Position numbers and translations under genes: made by a program. This document shows positions 42,582 through 50,702 of a DNA stretch of 64,000 nucleotides, one piece after another (position 1 is the stretch's first letter; every line of letters begins with the position of its first letter). This DNA is from UBA3305 sp002373555 (GTDB lineage: Bacteria; Bacillota; Clostridia; Lachnospirales; Lachnospiraceae): NCBI GenBank assembly GCA_946612455.1, contig CAMOER010000002.1, positions 1 to 64,000 of the forward strand. Reading direction: 5' to 3'. Under the pieces are notes generated by a model. The model saw nothing but the letters and a program-made list of their open reading frames with translations, had not been told where the DNA came from and did no database searches.

Positions 42582-42791
42582 TTATTCTTCCGGTTCTATT
42601 CCCTGCTCCTTTGCAAACTCAAGCATCAGTCTTGTAAGTGTAGCAGCTTGCCCGACACCTGCTTTTTCACAGGCTTTAGCAAAGGCATCTGCCGTTGACC
42701 GTTTAATTTTATAACTCTTTGCTATCAGTCCTATTTTCTCCTGATATTTTTTTGATGCCGTAGTCTGTGCATTCGGTGTCCCTTTAGGCAT
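42582..42791 (-). CDS. Small ICE-type protein, unknown function
   Basis: A 69-residue basic, helical protein (MPKGTPNAQTTASKKYQEKI; ends EFAKEQGIEPEE) behind a strong ribosome binding site (GGAGGGACGATC). Helical repeats resemble short regulators found in Lachnospiraceae conjugative elements. I recognise no defined domain. Its neighbours (VirB6-like gene, parA relic) support a mobile-element origin. Confidence 0.6.
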   Translation of the reverse strand: MPKGTPNAQTTASKKYQEKIGLIAKSYKIKRSTADAFAKACEKAGVGQAATLTRLMLEFAKEQGIEPEE

Positions 42792-43301
42792 GATCGTCCC
42801 TCCATTTTAATACAAATGCAACAAGGAGCCTGATCATCCCCATGCAAATCATTACAATTCCAAGTTCGAATAAAAACTCTTTCATTATACTTTTCAAATG
42901 AGCATTTACTGATCTGCTTTAGGTTCTTGTAAGCAGCAGAAGCACATTCCAATCTCTAAATCCATTATCATTGAAATGCTTATGCTGATATTTCTTATTC
43001 AGCTCATTTGAATACCTCCATTCGTTACTCATATTATATCGTATGAGCAAAATAATATAAAGCATTTAATAGCTTTAGACAGGTGCTGTGATGCCGCAGA
43101 GTTTTTAGGTCTTAAAAGAAATGCCGGAGATCGAAGTGAAAGAATTCTGGGCCAGGCACAACCTTTTTCGCCCCCCATGCAATCTATGTCTTGTAAATAT
43201 CTGTACATGTGTTTAATATAGGTTTTAAGAACAAGCAAAGCACTTGCATCGCTGTCACGACGCTGCTGTATGGGCAGCCGTCAGAAAGGAGTTGCTGCAA
43301 A
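42792..43301. other. 510-bp intergenic stretch without a supported gene
   Basis: No frame here has both a start site and protein-like composition. The one clear structure is an 11-bp perfect inverted repeat, TTCAAATGAGC (42893-42903) and GCTCATTTGAA (43002-43012), 98 bp apart. A TATAAT box on the minus strand (about 42885) lacks a good -35. Confidence 0.5.
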
Positions 43302-44306
43302 ATGAAGGCATATTTTTCACAGGATACAAAAACAGCAGTCGGCCGTTTGGGGCGGGGACTGAAAAGATGTCTGTTCCTTCTGTTCATCCTTGGCGCGGTG
43401 TTTTTCGCGATCCCCGGTTCCATGCCGGTCTGTGCAAAAACTTCCCCGAAGCTCAACAAAACAAAAATCACTTTGAAGGTGGGGAAAAAGTATACGCTGA
43501 AGCTGAAAAACAATAAAAAGAAAGTAACCTGGTCCTCTTCCCGGAAAAAAGTCGCCGCTGTCAGCAGGAAAGGGGTGGTCACCGCCAAAAAAGCCGGGAC
43601 CGCCACGATCAAGGCAAAGGCGGGCGGAAAGACATATAAATGCAAAGTCACAGTAAAGAAGGCCGCAAAAAAGACCTCCAAAAATCCATATATCGTTGCT
43701 TCCACCTGGAAAAGCTATACAGAGGAAGGTCTCGGCGGAGAACTGAGTATAGTTGTTTCGGTATGCAATCCCACAGATCGTGTACTGTATACCCCGTGTG
43801 TCTCCGTAAAAGGATATGACTCCGCGGGAAAGCTCCTGACAGAGTACAAGAATATCAATATCAGTTACATCTCTCCTCATGATACCGTTACCACATCCTA
43901 CGTTTGTTCTACGGGAAATGGTGTAGTACACAAGCTGGATCTGCATCTGGAAAACGGTATGGACAGTACCGCTAATTTCTACTATGTAGATCCGGACAAA
44001 AGCAAACACACAACAACAGACAAAGTATCCGTGACGAATCTGAAGATGAGCAAAGAACCCTCCGGATCCATGCTGTTCACGGGTACGCTTGTAAACAAGA
44101 CCGGATTCTCTGATCTGCGGGGAACCGTCAGCCTGATTTTTTATAAAGACGGCAAATTCATGTTCGGCGGACATCAAACCTATCTCAATTTAAAATACAG
44201 CCAGAACAATACAGTGGAAGTGATCATGTCTCCGTCGGAATACCAGCAGGTCGATCCGTCATGGGAATGGAAACTGATCGTCTTCCCCACGGGAAGATCA
44301 GAATAA
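43302..44306 (+). CDS. Secreted bacterial Ig-like (Big_2) domain protein
   Basis: A 334-residue exported protein. Start MKAYFSQ at 43302 follows AAAGGAG. The basic n-region and hydrophobic core (LFLLFILGAVFFAIPGS) end with cleavage near VCAKT. Residues about 45-110 form one Big_2 domain (LNKTKITLKVGKKYTLKL; VTWSSSRKKVAAVSRKGVVT; AKKAGTATIKAKAGGKTYKC). The last 200 residues are beta-rich, similar to the FxLYD-like/DUF3324-type exterior domains, with no clear family. It is very lysine-rich. No LPxTG sorting signal. Perhaps a surface adhesion or matrix protein. Confidence 0.85.
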   Translation: MKAYFSQDTKTAVGRLGRGLKRCLFLLFILGAVFFAIPGSMPVCAKTSPKLNKTKITLKVGKKYTLKLKNNKKKVTWSSSRKKVAAVSRKGVVTAKKAGTATIKAKAGGKTYKCKVTVKKAAKKTSKNPYIVASTWKSYTEEGLGGELSIVVSVCNPTDRVLYTPCVSVKGYDSAGKLLTEYKNINISYISPHDTVTTSYVCSTGNGVVHKLDLHLENGMDSTANFYYVDPDKSKHTTTDKVSVTNLKMSKEPSGSMLFTGTLVNKTGFSDLRGTVSLIFYKDGKFMFGGHQTYLNLKYSQNNTVEVIMSPSEYQQVDPSWEWKLIVFPTGRSE

Positions 44307-44339
44307 TAAAGCGCTTCTTTGATGTGCTCCCGACAGAAA

Positions 44340-44370
44340 GGGGCTGTCGCACTAGCGACAGCTCCTTTTC
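44340..44370 (+). terminator. Terminator after the Ig-like protein gene
   Basis: The stem GGGGCTGTCGC/GCGACAGCTCC (11 bp with one G-T; loop ACTA) is followed by TTTTC. It shares AAGGGGCTGTCGCACT with the hairpin at 32305. Confidence 0.8.
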
Positions 44371-44615
44371 AAGTGGAAAAATGCCGACAGATGCCTGAAA
44401 AACACAAAAACCAGATTCCGAAGAACCTGGTTTTCATGGTAATCAAGCTTCTCCGGATCTCTGATCCCAAGGCACTTTGTCAGATCCGCCTGTCCGTCCA
44501 CATCGATCAGAAGAACCTTTTTCCCTTTTCTGGCCAGTCCGATCCCCAGGTTCAATGTACTTGTTGTCTTCGCTACCCCGCCTTTATTGCTTGAAACTGC
44601 AATTACTTTACACAT
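44352..44615 (-). pseudogene. parA/soj fragment (N-terminal P-loop only)
   Basis: An 87-codon frame begins MCKVIAVSSNKGGVAKTTST, the deviant Walker A of ParA ATPases, followed by LLIDVDGQADLTKCLGIRDP. Homology ends there; the last 30 residues are the antisense of the terminator region of the neighbouring gene. Full ParA proteins have about 260 residues, so two-thirds is missing. Such parA genes belong to ICE and plasmid maintenance modules. Confidence 0.8.
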
Positions 44616-44630
44616 AAGCTGTCTCCTTAT

Positions 44631-44876
44631 TCACTGCGTGCTGTCAATACGCCTAGACGGATATCTGTTCTGTCTTTTTTCTGCTTTCAGATCTTTGAAC
44701 GAAGCGAATTCCCTGAGCTTCGGGCCTGCTCCGCTGTTTCTTTTTACGCCGGAACGGCTCATCAGCAGAAATCCTCTCTCCTTTTCCAGCGCTTCGATCG
44801 CTCTTTTGATCTGATACGAGTTCTGCGCCTGGATCCTGACCTGGATCATGCCTTCCTGATACTTAAAATTTTCCAT
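44631..44876 (-). CDS. Small basic ICE-associated protein, upstream of parA
   Basis: An 81-residue protein (MENFKYQEGMIQVRIQAQNS; ends RRIDSTQ) 15 bp upstream of the parA fragment, behind GGAG. The pattern QNSYQIKRAIEALEKERGF is helical. It occurs in the same place as small accessory proteins of ICE partition/replication modules, but I recognise no named domain. It is likely the remaining intact gene of that module. Confidence 0.55.
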   Translation of the reverse strand: MENFKYQEGMIQVRIQAQNSYQIKRAIEALEKERGFLLMSRSGVKRNSGAGPKLREFASFKDLKAEKRQNRYPSRRIDSTQ

Positions 44877-44981
44877 AGTACGGTTCTCCTTTCATATGTT
44901 TTGACAGCTTATGTGGTTTTTTTTACCATCTGCACTGTCGCTGACTATGGTAACTACGGGTTGCTTTTCACTGTTACGCAT

Positions 44982-45024
44982 AAAAAAGGCACTTCCTGTG
45001 AATAAATATTCGTTAGGAAGTGCC
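44982..45024 (-). terminator. Terminator after the M18 aminopeptidase
   Basis: A perfect 10-bp stem GGCACTTCCT/AGGAAGTGCC (45015-45024 with 44988-44997), 17-nt loop, is followed by TTTTTTATG on the minus strand. Confidence 0.9.
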
Positions 45025-45136
45025 CAGTATTCATTATTCGACTGAACGCATAATTATTCATAACGACTAATTACACGTTTTTGCTTTTCCGGGAATTGAA
45101 ATACTGCGTAATTAAGCAGTTTTCGCATTGGATTCT

Positions 45137-45164
45137 TTGTTGTACAATTGTTGTACTGTTGTAC
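45137..45164. repeat. Three GTTGTAC direct repeats (GTACAAC on the minus strand)
   Basis: GTTGTAC occurs at 45139, 45150 and 45158, the first two as TTGTTGTAC. They lie between the M18 gene and the ICE scar, at the edge of the GC-rich core region. Closely spaced GTACAAC motifs like this are typical of arm or core sites of integrating elements, so this may be an old attachment site. Inference from position. Confidence 0.4.
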
Positions 45165-45212
45165 GATCAGTACCCGTCAAACCACGTATTTCCGTGCTTT
45201 TTCGCCCGCATG

Positions 45213-46619
45213 TCATGCATTGGTAAGGAACGCCAGATACCCGTTCCGTCCCTCGTAAATATCCGCCTTGCTCGCCGCCTCAAATGGCGCGTGCATATTC
45301 AGCACCGCGATGCCGGAATCTATGACGGACATGCCGTAATTCGCGGAAATATACGCGATCGTTCCGCCGCCGCCCAGATCGACTCTTCCGAGTTCGCAGG
45401 TCTGGAAGGCAACGCCCGCGTCGTCCATCACTCTGCGTACCAGTGCGACGTATTCAGCGGATGCATCATTCGAACCGGATTTTCCTCTTGCGCCGGTATA
45501 TTTGTTGAACGCAAGTCCGTGTCCCATATAAGCAGCGTTCTTCTTCTCGTTCACATCCGCATAGTTCGGATCGAAAGCCGCGGAAACGTCGGAAGAAAGC
45601 ATCCGGCTGCGGGACAGCGCACGGCGAAGCGCCAGGTCGCCTGTCTCACCCTTGAGCGCCATGACTTCGGCGACGGCATTTTCGAAGAATCTGGAATGGG
45701 CGCCGGTAGCGCCGACAGAACCGATCTCCTCTTTATCCACCAGCAGGCAGACAGCGGTGCGTGCCGGATCCGTGACCTTCAGCTGGGCATCCAGCGAAGT
45801 ATACGCGCAGATGCGGTCATCATGGCCGTAGCCGAGGATCATGCTGCGGTCAAAGCCCAGATCTCTGGCAGCGCCTGCGGGAACCACTTCGATCTCGGCA
45901 GACAGGAAATCCTCTTCCTCCATGTCATACAGATCCTTGAGAATCCGCAGAAGATTGGCCTTGACAGCCTCCTTCTCCTTCTTCTCTTCTTCGCTGTCGT
46001 CTTTCTTTGCGACCAGCGGCTCATGGCCGACGAGGACGTTCAGGTTCTCACCGGTAACGACTTCCGCCGCGTTTTTCTTCATCTGCTCCTGGCCGAGATG
46101 CGGCAGCAGATCGCTGATCATGAAAACCGGATCGTCTTCCGCTTCGCCGATGCAGACCTTCACGACAGAGCCATCCTTCTTCGCGATCACGCCGTGCAGT
46201 GCGAGCGGTCTTGCCACCCACTGGTATTTCTTGATGCCGCCATAGTAATGCGTATCCAGCAGCACCTGTTCGGCCTCTTCATAGACCGGATTCTGCTTCA
46301 GATCCAGGCGGGGGCTGTCGATGTGCGCGCCGAGGATATTCATGCCGTTCTCCATCGGCTGATTTCCGATGTGGAACATGATCATTGTCTTGCCGTACAG
46401 AGTGTCATAAACCTTGTCTCCGGCTTTCAGTGTTTCGCCGGCGGCAATGACATCCGCCAGCTTCCGGTAGCCGGCTTCCTCCGCCAGTCTTGCGGATTCG
46501 TCTACACACTCACGCTCGGTCTTGCACTTGCTCAGGAATTTTCTGTATTCCTCGCCAAGCGCCATGACCTCTGCTTTTTTGGCTTCGTCATAGGAAAGCC
46601 ATGCATTTCTTCTTTCCAT
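45213..46619 (-). CDS. M18-family aminopeptidase
   Basis: A 468-residue M18 metallopeptidase. Start MERRNAWLSY at 46619 follows GAGGAGG. Zn ligands appear as H in MNILGAHIDSPRLD, D/E in LLVDKEEIGSVGATGAHS, D in YGHDDRICAYTSLDA, and H in SGIAVLNMHAPFE. Residues around VARPLALHGVIAK form the protease-associated insertion. It removes N-terminal residues (often Asp/Glu) from peptides in the cytosol. It lies downstream of efp with an intervening terminator, so it is expressed at least partly by readthrough or its own promoter. Confidence 0.92.
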   Translation of the reverse strand: MERRNAWLSYDEAKKAEVMALGEEYRKFLSKCKTERECVDESARLAEEAGYRKLADVIAAGETLKAGDKVYDTLYGKTMIMFHIGNQPMENGMNILGAHIDSPRLDLKQNPVYEEAEQVLLDTHYYGGIKKYQWVARPLALHGVIAKKDGSVVKVCIGEAEDDPVFMISDLLPHLGQEQMKKNAAEVVTGENLNVLVGHEPLVAKKDDSEEEKKEKEAVKANLLRILKDLYDMEEEDFLSAEIEVVPAGAARDLGFDRSMILGYGHDDRICAYTSLDAQLKVTDPARTAVCLLVDKEEIGSVGATGAHSRFFENAVAEVMALKGETGDLALRRALSRSRMLSSDVSAAFDPNYADVNEKKNAAYMGHGLAFNKYTGARGKSGSNDASAEYVALVRRVMDDAGVAFQTCELGRVDLGGGGTIAYISANYGMSVIDSGIAVLNMHAPFEAASKADIYEGRNGYLAFLTNA

Positions 46620-46632
46620 TGTCTTCCTCCTC

Positions 46633-46663
46633 AAAAAAAGCCTCCGCCGTATAAGCGGAGGCT
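46633..46663 (-). terminator. Terminator between efp and the M18 gene
   Basis: A 9-bp stem AGCCTCCGC/GCGGAGGCT (46655-46663 with 46639-46647) with a TTTTTTT tail on the minus strand, 18 nt past the efp stop and 14 nt before the aminopeptidase start. Confidence 0.9.
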
Positions 46664-46681
46664 GAAATTCTACCTGCAATA

Positions 46682-47239
46682 TTATACTCTGGAGAGATAT
46701 TCTCCTGTACGGGTATCGATCTTGATCACGTTTCCTTCTTCTACGAACAGCGGGACCATGACCTGTGCGCCTGTCTCCACGATTGCGGGCTTGGAAGCGC
46801 CGGTCGCGGTATCACCCTTGAAGCCGGGCTCGGTCTCGGTGATCTCAAGCTCTACGAAGAGCGGAGGCTCTACGGAGAAGACTTCTCCCTTGTGAGAGCA
46901 GATCTTGACAAGCTCATTCTCTTTCACGAACTTCAGCGCAGTGCCGATCTGGTCAGCGGAAAGAGCGATCTGATCATAGGTATCCTGATCCATGAAGTAA
47001 TACAGATCTCCGTCATTGTACAGATACTGCATATCTTTTCTGTCGATCCTGGCTTCCTCAAACTTCTCAGTGGGACGGAAGGACTTTTCAATCACGCCGC
47101 CGGTCTTGATGTTCTTCAGCTTTGTACGCACAAAGGCAGCACCTTTTCCGGGTTTTACATGCTGGAACTCAATGATCTGCCAGATATTGTTCTCATATTC
47201 AATCGTGACTCCGTTTCTGAATGAGCCTGCATCTACCAT
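46682..47239 (-). CDS. efp: Elongation factor P
   Basis: A 185-residue EF-P with three OB-type domains. The modification loop is FQHVKPGKGAAFVRTKLKN, where the Lys after PG corresponds to the modified residue that reaches the peptidyl-transferase centre. The C-terminal signature is VMVPLFVEEGNVIKIDTRTG. It rescues ribosomes stalled at polyproline. Length and motifs are standard. Strong ribosome binding site (GAAGGAGG). Confidence 0.97.
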   Translation of the reverse strand: MVDAGSFRNGVTIEYENNIWQIIEFQHVKPGKGAAFVRTKLKNIKTGGVIEKSFRPTEKFEEARIDRKDMQYLYNDGDLYYFMDQDTYDQIALSADQIGTALKFVKENELVKICSHKGEVFSVEPPLFVELEITETEPGFKGDTATGASKPAIVETGAQVMVPLFVEEGNVIKIDTRTGEYLSRV

Positions 47240-47428
47240 AAAAAACCTCCTTCGCGGGCCGTCTTTTACGGCTTCCGCTTGTATAATACGTTCTTTATCC
47301 TGTAAATTTTACCGCATGGAGACATATTTTGCAACCTTTTTCCCAAATTGTAATATCGTCATGCGTAGTTGTAATATTTCTGTAATCAATTTCACTGTCA
47401 GACAGTCATCTTTACGTGCCGGCCGGAC

Positions 47429-47947
47429 TCAAAGGATCGGCGCGACCCGCTTTCTTCCCGAGATCCTGTACAAAAACAGGACCGGCGCTTCCAGATAGCG
47501 CTTCAGTACAATCTGGATCTCCTCTTTTTTATCGATCGGGTGCACCAGAATACTTTTCATGCCGGCATTGTTTGCGCCCAGAATATCCGTGAAAAGCTGA
47601 TCGCCGACGACGATCGTTTCCGCGGGATCCGTGTGCATGAGCCGGCAGGCTTTCCGGTAGCCGGACGGCATGGGCTTATGCGCCAGCGTCACGTAATCGG
47701 AACCGACAGCTTCCGCGAATGGTGCCACACGCGGTTCCTTGTTGTTGGACACCAGACAGGTGCGCAGGCCGAGCGAATGAATGTAGCCGAACAGGGCTAT
47801 GCTCTCTTCCGTGGCCGGGGCACCGTGCGGGACAAGGGTGTTGTCTATATCGAAAATGATGCCTTTGTAGCCGGCGGCAATAAGCTCATGGTATTTGATT
47901 TTGTAGGATGAGGGACATTCCTCATTCGGGTACAGCATTTTAAACAT
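47429..47947 (-). CDS. yqeG: YqeG-family HAD-type phosphatase
   Basis: A 172-residue HAD IIIA phosphatase. Motif I is IIFDIDNTLVPHG, with two catalytic Asp; motif II is CLVSNN; motif III/IV is TIVVGDQLFTDILGANN. The N-terminal MFKMLYPNEECPSSYKI is typical of the YqeG family. In other Firmicutes YqeG links to phosphatidylglycerophosphate or ribosome assembly functions. No partner (yqeH, aroE) is adjacent here. Standalone unit upstream of efp with a 189-bp gap. Confidence 0.9.
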   Translation of the reverse strand: MFKMLYPNEECPSSYKIKYHELIAAGYKGIIFDIDNTLVPHGAPATEESIALFGYIHSLGLRTCLVSNNKEPRVAPFAEAVGSDYVTLAHKPMPSGYRKACRLMHTDPAETIVVGDQLFTDILGANNAGMKSILVHPIDKKEEIQIVLKRYLEAPVLFLYRISGRKRVAPIL

Positions 47948-47975
47948 GGGCAGTTACTCTCATCTGTGACTATAG

Positions 47976-48138
47976 TAAAACCGCGGGCTTTCAGCGGTGG
48001 ATCCTTCGCAGGCTCAGGATGACAGACTTCACTTGTCCTCTTCCCGGACAGCAGCTTTCAGCTTCGGCAGAAAATTCCTGCCGGGAACTGTTCACCCCGT
48101 GCCCTGTTTCCGGCAGGATTTTTCTGTCGGAGCGTCAC
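47976..48138 (-). ncRNA. Variable-stem hairpin element, copy 1
   Basis: Read on the minus strand, the copy begins GTGACGCT, then a hairpin with 24-nt arms (48110-48133 with 48061-48084, 2 G-T pairs and one mismatch) around a 25-nt loop starting AAACAGGGC and ending GAACAGTTC. It then has TGTCATCCTGAG...GAAGGATCC and ends ACCGC...GCGGTTTTA, which looks like a terminator. The arms share only their ends with copies 2 and 3. Whether it is transcribed as an RNA is inferred. Confidence 0.55.
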
Positions 48139-48151
48139 TTTCTTTTTCCGG

Positions 48152-48278
48152 TAAAACCGCGGACTGTCAGCGGTGGATCCTTCGCAGGCTCAGGATGACA
48201 GCTGCAAGAGGAAACATCTCCCGGGAACTGTTCACCCCGTGCCCTGTTTCCGGGAGATGTTTCCTCTTGCAGCGTCAC
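48152..48278 (-). ncRNA. Variable-stem hairpin element, copy 2
   Basis: The same layout as copy 1, and tandem to it. The 24-nt arms (48250-48273 with 48201-48224) are perfectly complementary and share no middle sequence with copy 1. The 25-nt loop and the flanks (GTGACGCT, TGTCATCCTGAG, GGATCCACCGC, GCGGTTTTA) are the same. It starts 19 nt after the nrdR stop, so it lies in that gene's 3' untranslated region. Confidence 0.6.
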
Positions 48279-48296
48279 TCGGGCCACAATCACCCT

Positions 48297-48746
48297 TTAC
48301 GACTTCTTCGCGAGCTTCAGGATCTCCTCCAGGAACGTATCCACATCCTGGAACTCCCTGTAGACAGACGCAAAACGCACATAGGCGACATCATCCAGCT
48401 GGCGCAAATGCTTCAGCACAAGCTCGCCGACCTCCGTGCTCGGGATCTCCCGCGAGTCACGCTGCATGATCTCATTTTCGATTCGGTCGACCACTTCCGT
48501 AATCTCATTTGCCGAGATCGGACGTTTGTGACACGCGCGCACAAGCCCCGCTTCGATCTTGGAGCGGTCAAAGAGCTCTCTCGTACTGTCTCTTTTCACG
48601 ACCATCATCGGGATCGTCTCGATCTTTTCATAGGTGGTGAACCGTTTCCCGCAGGCTGCGCACTGGCGTCTCCTGCGGATGGAATTTTCAGCCGGTCTGG
48701 AATCGATTACTCTGGTATCCTCATCACCGCAATACGGGCATTTCAT
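48297..48746 (-). CDS. nrdR: Transcriptional repressor NrdR
   Basis: A 149-residue NrdR. The zinc ribbon is MKCPYCGDEDTRVIDSRP with CAACGKRFTTYE (four Cys, 3-37). An ATP-cone domain follows (about 47-140; VVKRDSTRELFDRSKIEAGL). It represses ribonucleotide reductase genes when dATP is high. It follows prfC by 11 bp, an unusual pairing, and is followed by the variable-stem elements. Start is firm (AGGAGG). Confidence 0.97.
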   Translation of the reverse strand: MKCPYCGDEDTRVIDSRPAENSIRRRRQCAACGKRFTTYEKIETIPMMVVKRDSTRELFDRSKIEAGLVRACHKRPISANEITEVVDRIENEIMQRDSREIPSTEVGELVLKHLRQLDDVAYVRFASVYREFQDVDTFLEEILKLAKKS

Positions 48747-48757
48747 TGCATTTCCTC

Positions 48758-50347
48758 CTATGCTCGTCCGAACTCCGAGAGCTTCAGTCCCGGATTCCGC
48801 TCCTCTACCATGCCGACGCTCCAGCTGTTGATAAACAGCAGCAGCGGATCACCCTTCAGATCCTTGATCCTCTTCATATCCGATGTGCCGGAGATCGCGT
48901 CCACATCCACCTCGTCCTTATTGTCGATCCAGCGGATGTATTCGTAAGGCAGCGGCTCCAGCGCGGCTTCCACATTGTACTCGTTCTTCAGCCGGAACAT
49001 AAGCACATCGAACTGCAGCACGCCGACGACGCCCACAATGATCTCCTCCATGCCGGTATTGAACTCCTGGAAGATCTGGATCGCGCCTTCCTTGGCGATC
49101 TGATCCACGCCCTTGATGAACTGTTTCCGTTTCATCGTGTCGGCCTGACGGAGACGGGCGAAATGCTCCGGCGCGAAGGTCGGTATTCCTTCATAGGAGA
49201 ACTTCTTCCCGGCCGTCAGCGTATCCCCGATCGAGAAGATGCCCGGATCGAATACACCGATGATATCTCCGGCATAGGCTTCCTTCACAAGCGTCCGCTC
49301 GCTTGCCATCATCTGCGTGGACTGCGCGATCTTGATATTCCGGCCGCCCTGCATATGATACGCTTCCATACCGGCTTCATACTTGCCGGAGCAGATGCGC
49401 ATAAACGCGATCCTGTCACGGTGCGCTTTGTTCATATTTGCCTGGATCTTGAAGACAAAGGCCGAAAAAGGCTCTTCGACCGGATCGATCACGCCCGCAT
49501 CCGACTTTCTGGCGGCCGGCGGCAGTGTCATGTCCAGGAAATGCGTGAGGAAAGTCTCCACGCCGAAATTTGTAAGCGCGGATCCGAAGAACACCGGACT
49601 GAGCTCACCGCCGGTGACCATGTCCATGTCGAGTTCCTGTCCGGCGCCGTCCAGCAGTTCAATGTCCTCGTTCAGCTGGTCGAGTGCCAGCGAACCGATG
49701 ATCTTATCCGCTTCGGGATCCTCCGGCGAGAATGTTTCCGATGCGATCTCGTGCTGACCGGCTCCTTCCGCGAAGAAAGCCGTGATCTTCTTCTCGTTCC
49801 GGTCGTAAACGCCCTTGAAGCTCTTTCCCGAGCCGATCGGCCAGTTGATCGGGCAGGTCGCGATGCCGAGAACATCTTCGATCTCATCCATCAGTTCAAA
49901 CGGATCTCTTGCTTCACGGTCCATCTTGTTGATGAAAGTAAAAATGGGAATGTGCCGCATGACGCAGACCTTAAAGAGCTTGATCGTCTGCGCCTCCACG
50001 CCCTTGGATCCGTCGATGACCATCACCGCGGAATCGGCTGCCATCAGCGTTCTGTAAGTATCCTCGGAGAAATCCTGATGGCCGGGCGTATCCAGGATGT
50101 TAATGCACATGTTATTGTACTCGAACTGCAGGACGGAAGATGTGACGGAGATTCCTCTCTCCTTCTCGATTTCCATCCAGTCCGAGACGGCATGCTTCTG
50201 TGTCTTCTTTCCCTTGACCGATCCGGCGAGATTGATGGCCCCTCCGTAGAGAAGCAGCTTCTCGGTGAGGGTAGTCTTACCGGCATCGGGGTGTGAAATG
50301 ATGGCGAAGGTTCGCCTTCTGTTGATCTGTTCTGATAATGTTGACAT
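48758..50347 (-). CDS. prfC: Peptide chain release factor 3
   Basis: A 529-residue translational GTPase. G1 is ISHPDAGKTTLTEKLLLYGG, G3 DTPGHQDFSED, G4 FINKMDREARD, and the effector switch is KERGISVTSSVLQFEY. The RF3-type C-terminal domains read QIFQEFNTGMEEIIVGVVGV then LQFDVLMFRLKNEYNVEA. It recycles RF1/RF2 after peptide release. The weaker start context (AAGGAATC) is noted. Followed at once by nrdR. Confidence 0.96.
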   Translation of the reverse strand: MSTLSEQINRRRTFAIISHPDAGKTTLTEKLLLYGGAINLAGSVKGKKTQKHAVSDWMEIEKERGISVTSSVLQFEYNNMCINILDTPGHQDFSEDTYRTLMAADSAVMVIDGSKGVEAQTIKLFKVCVMRHIPIFTFINKMDREARDPFELMDEIEDVLGIATCPINWPIGSGKSFKGVYDRNEKKITAFFAEGAGQHEIASETFSPEDPEADKIIGSLALDQLNEDIELLDGAGQELDMDMVTGGELSPVFFGSALTNFGVETFLTHFLDMTLPPAARKSDAGVIDPVEEPFSAFVFKIQANMNKAHRDRIAFMRICSGKYEAGMEAYHMQGGRNIKIAQSTQMMASERTLVKEAYAGDIIGVFDPGIFSIGDTLTAGKKFSYEGIPTFAPEHFARLRQADTMKRKQFIKGVDQIAKEGAIQIFQEFNTGMEEIIVGVVGVLQFDVLMFRLKNEYNVEAALEPLPYEYIRWIDNKDEVDVDAISGTSDMKRIKDLKGDPLLLFINSWSVGMVEERNPGLKLSEFGRA

Positions 50348-50402
50348 ATATATGATTCCTTATGAATGTAATCAATCGTTTGTGAATCCGTTTTGGTTCT
50401 TC

Positions 50403-50671
50403 TAAAACCGCAGTTTTTACGGCGAGGATTCTTCGTCGCAAGCTCCTCAGAATGACAGCCGTCATTCATTTTGCAGCCATCACCAGACAGCTGTGCCGGT
50501 ATATTTTTGCCGGGAACTGTGAAGTGTAGAGCGACAGGATCGGGCAAAACTGCCGACTGGAGGCCAACACGCTTTATTCGTTGGCTGGAAGGAGTGCATA
50601 TGTTTTGTCCCGTATCCGAAGCAATCGGAGCGACTCCTGTTTCCAGCAAAAATATACCGGCACAGCGTCAC
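50403..50671 (-). ncRNA. Variable-stem hairpin element, copy 3
   Basis: Lies 32 nt after the coaBC stop. The minus strand reads GTGACGCTG, a 24-nt arm (50643-50666) pairing with 50490-50513 (one mismatch), and an enlarged 129-nt loop containing its own hairpin (CCAAC...GTTGG at about 50552-50584). It ends with the degenerate tail TGTCATTCTGAG...GAAGAATCC and GCGGTTTTA. Stem sequence unrelated to copies 1 and 2. The shared ends are CCGG/CCGG next to the loop and GCT/AGC at the base. Confidence 0.55.
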
Positions 50672-50702
50672 TTCTGTCTGCAACTTGACTGATAGCTCTC
50701 TC

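Noticed and set aside
45081..46895. 604-codon plus-strand open frame
   Set aside because: It is the antisense of the M18 aminopeptidase. His/Arg/Asp-rich text with no start site or domain, typical of the shadow of a GC-rich gene.
47976..48278. CRISPR or retron at the tandem elements
   Set aside because: Two adjacent copies with self-complementary variable arms do not fit spacers, and no reverse transcriptase or cas gene is encoded in the window.
48746..50296. 516-codon plus-strand open frame
   Set aside because: Antisense of prfC, with no ribosome binding site or recognisable domain.
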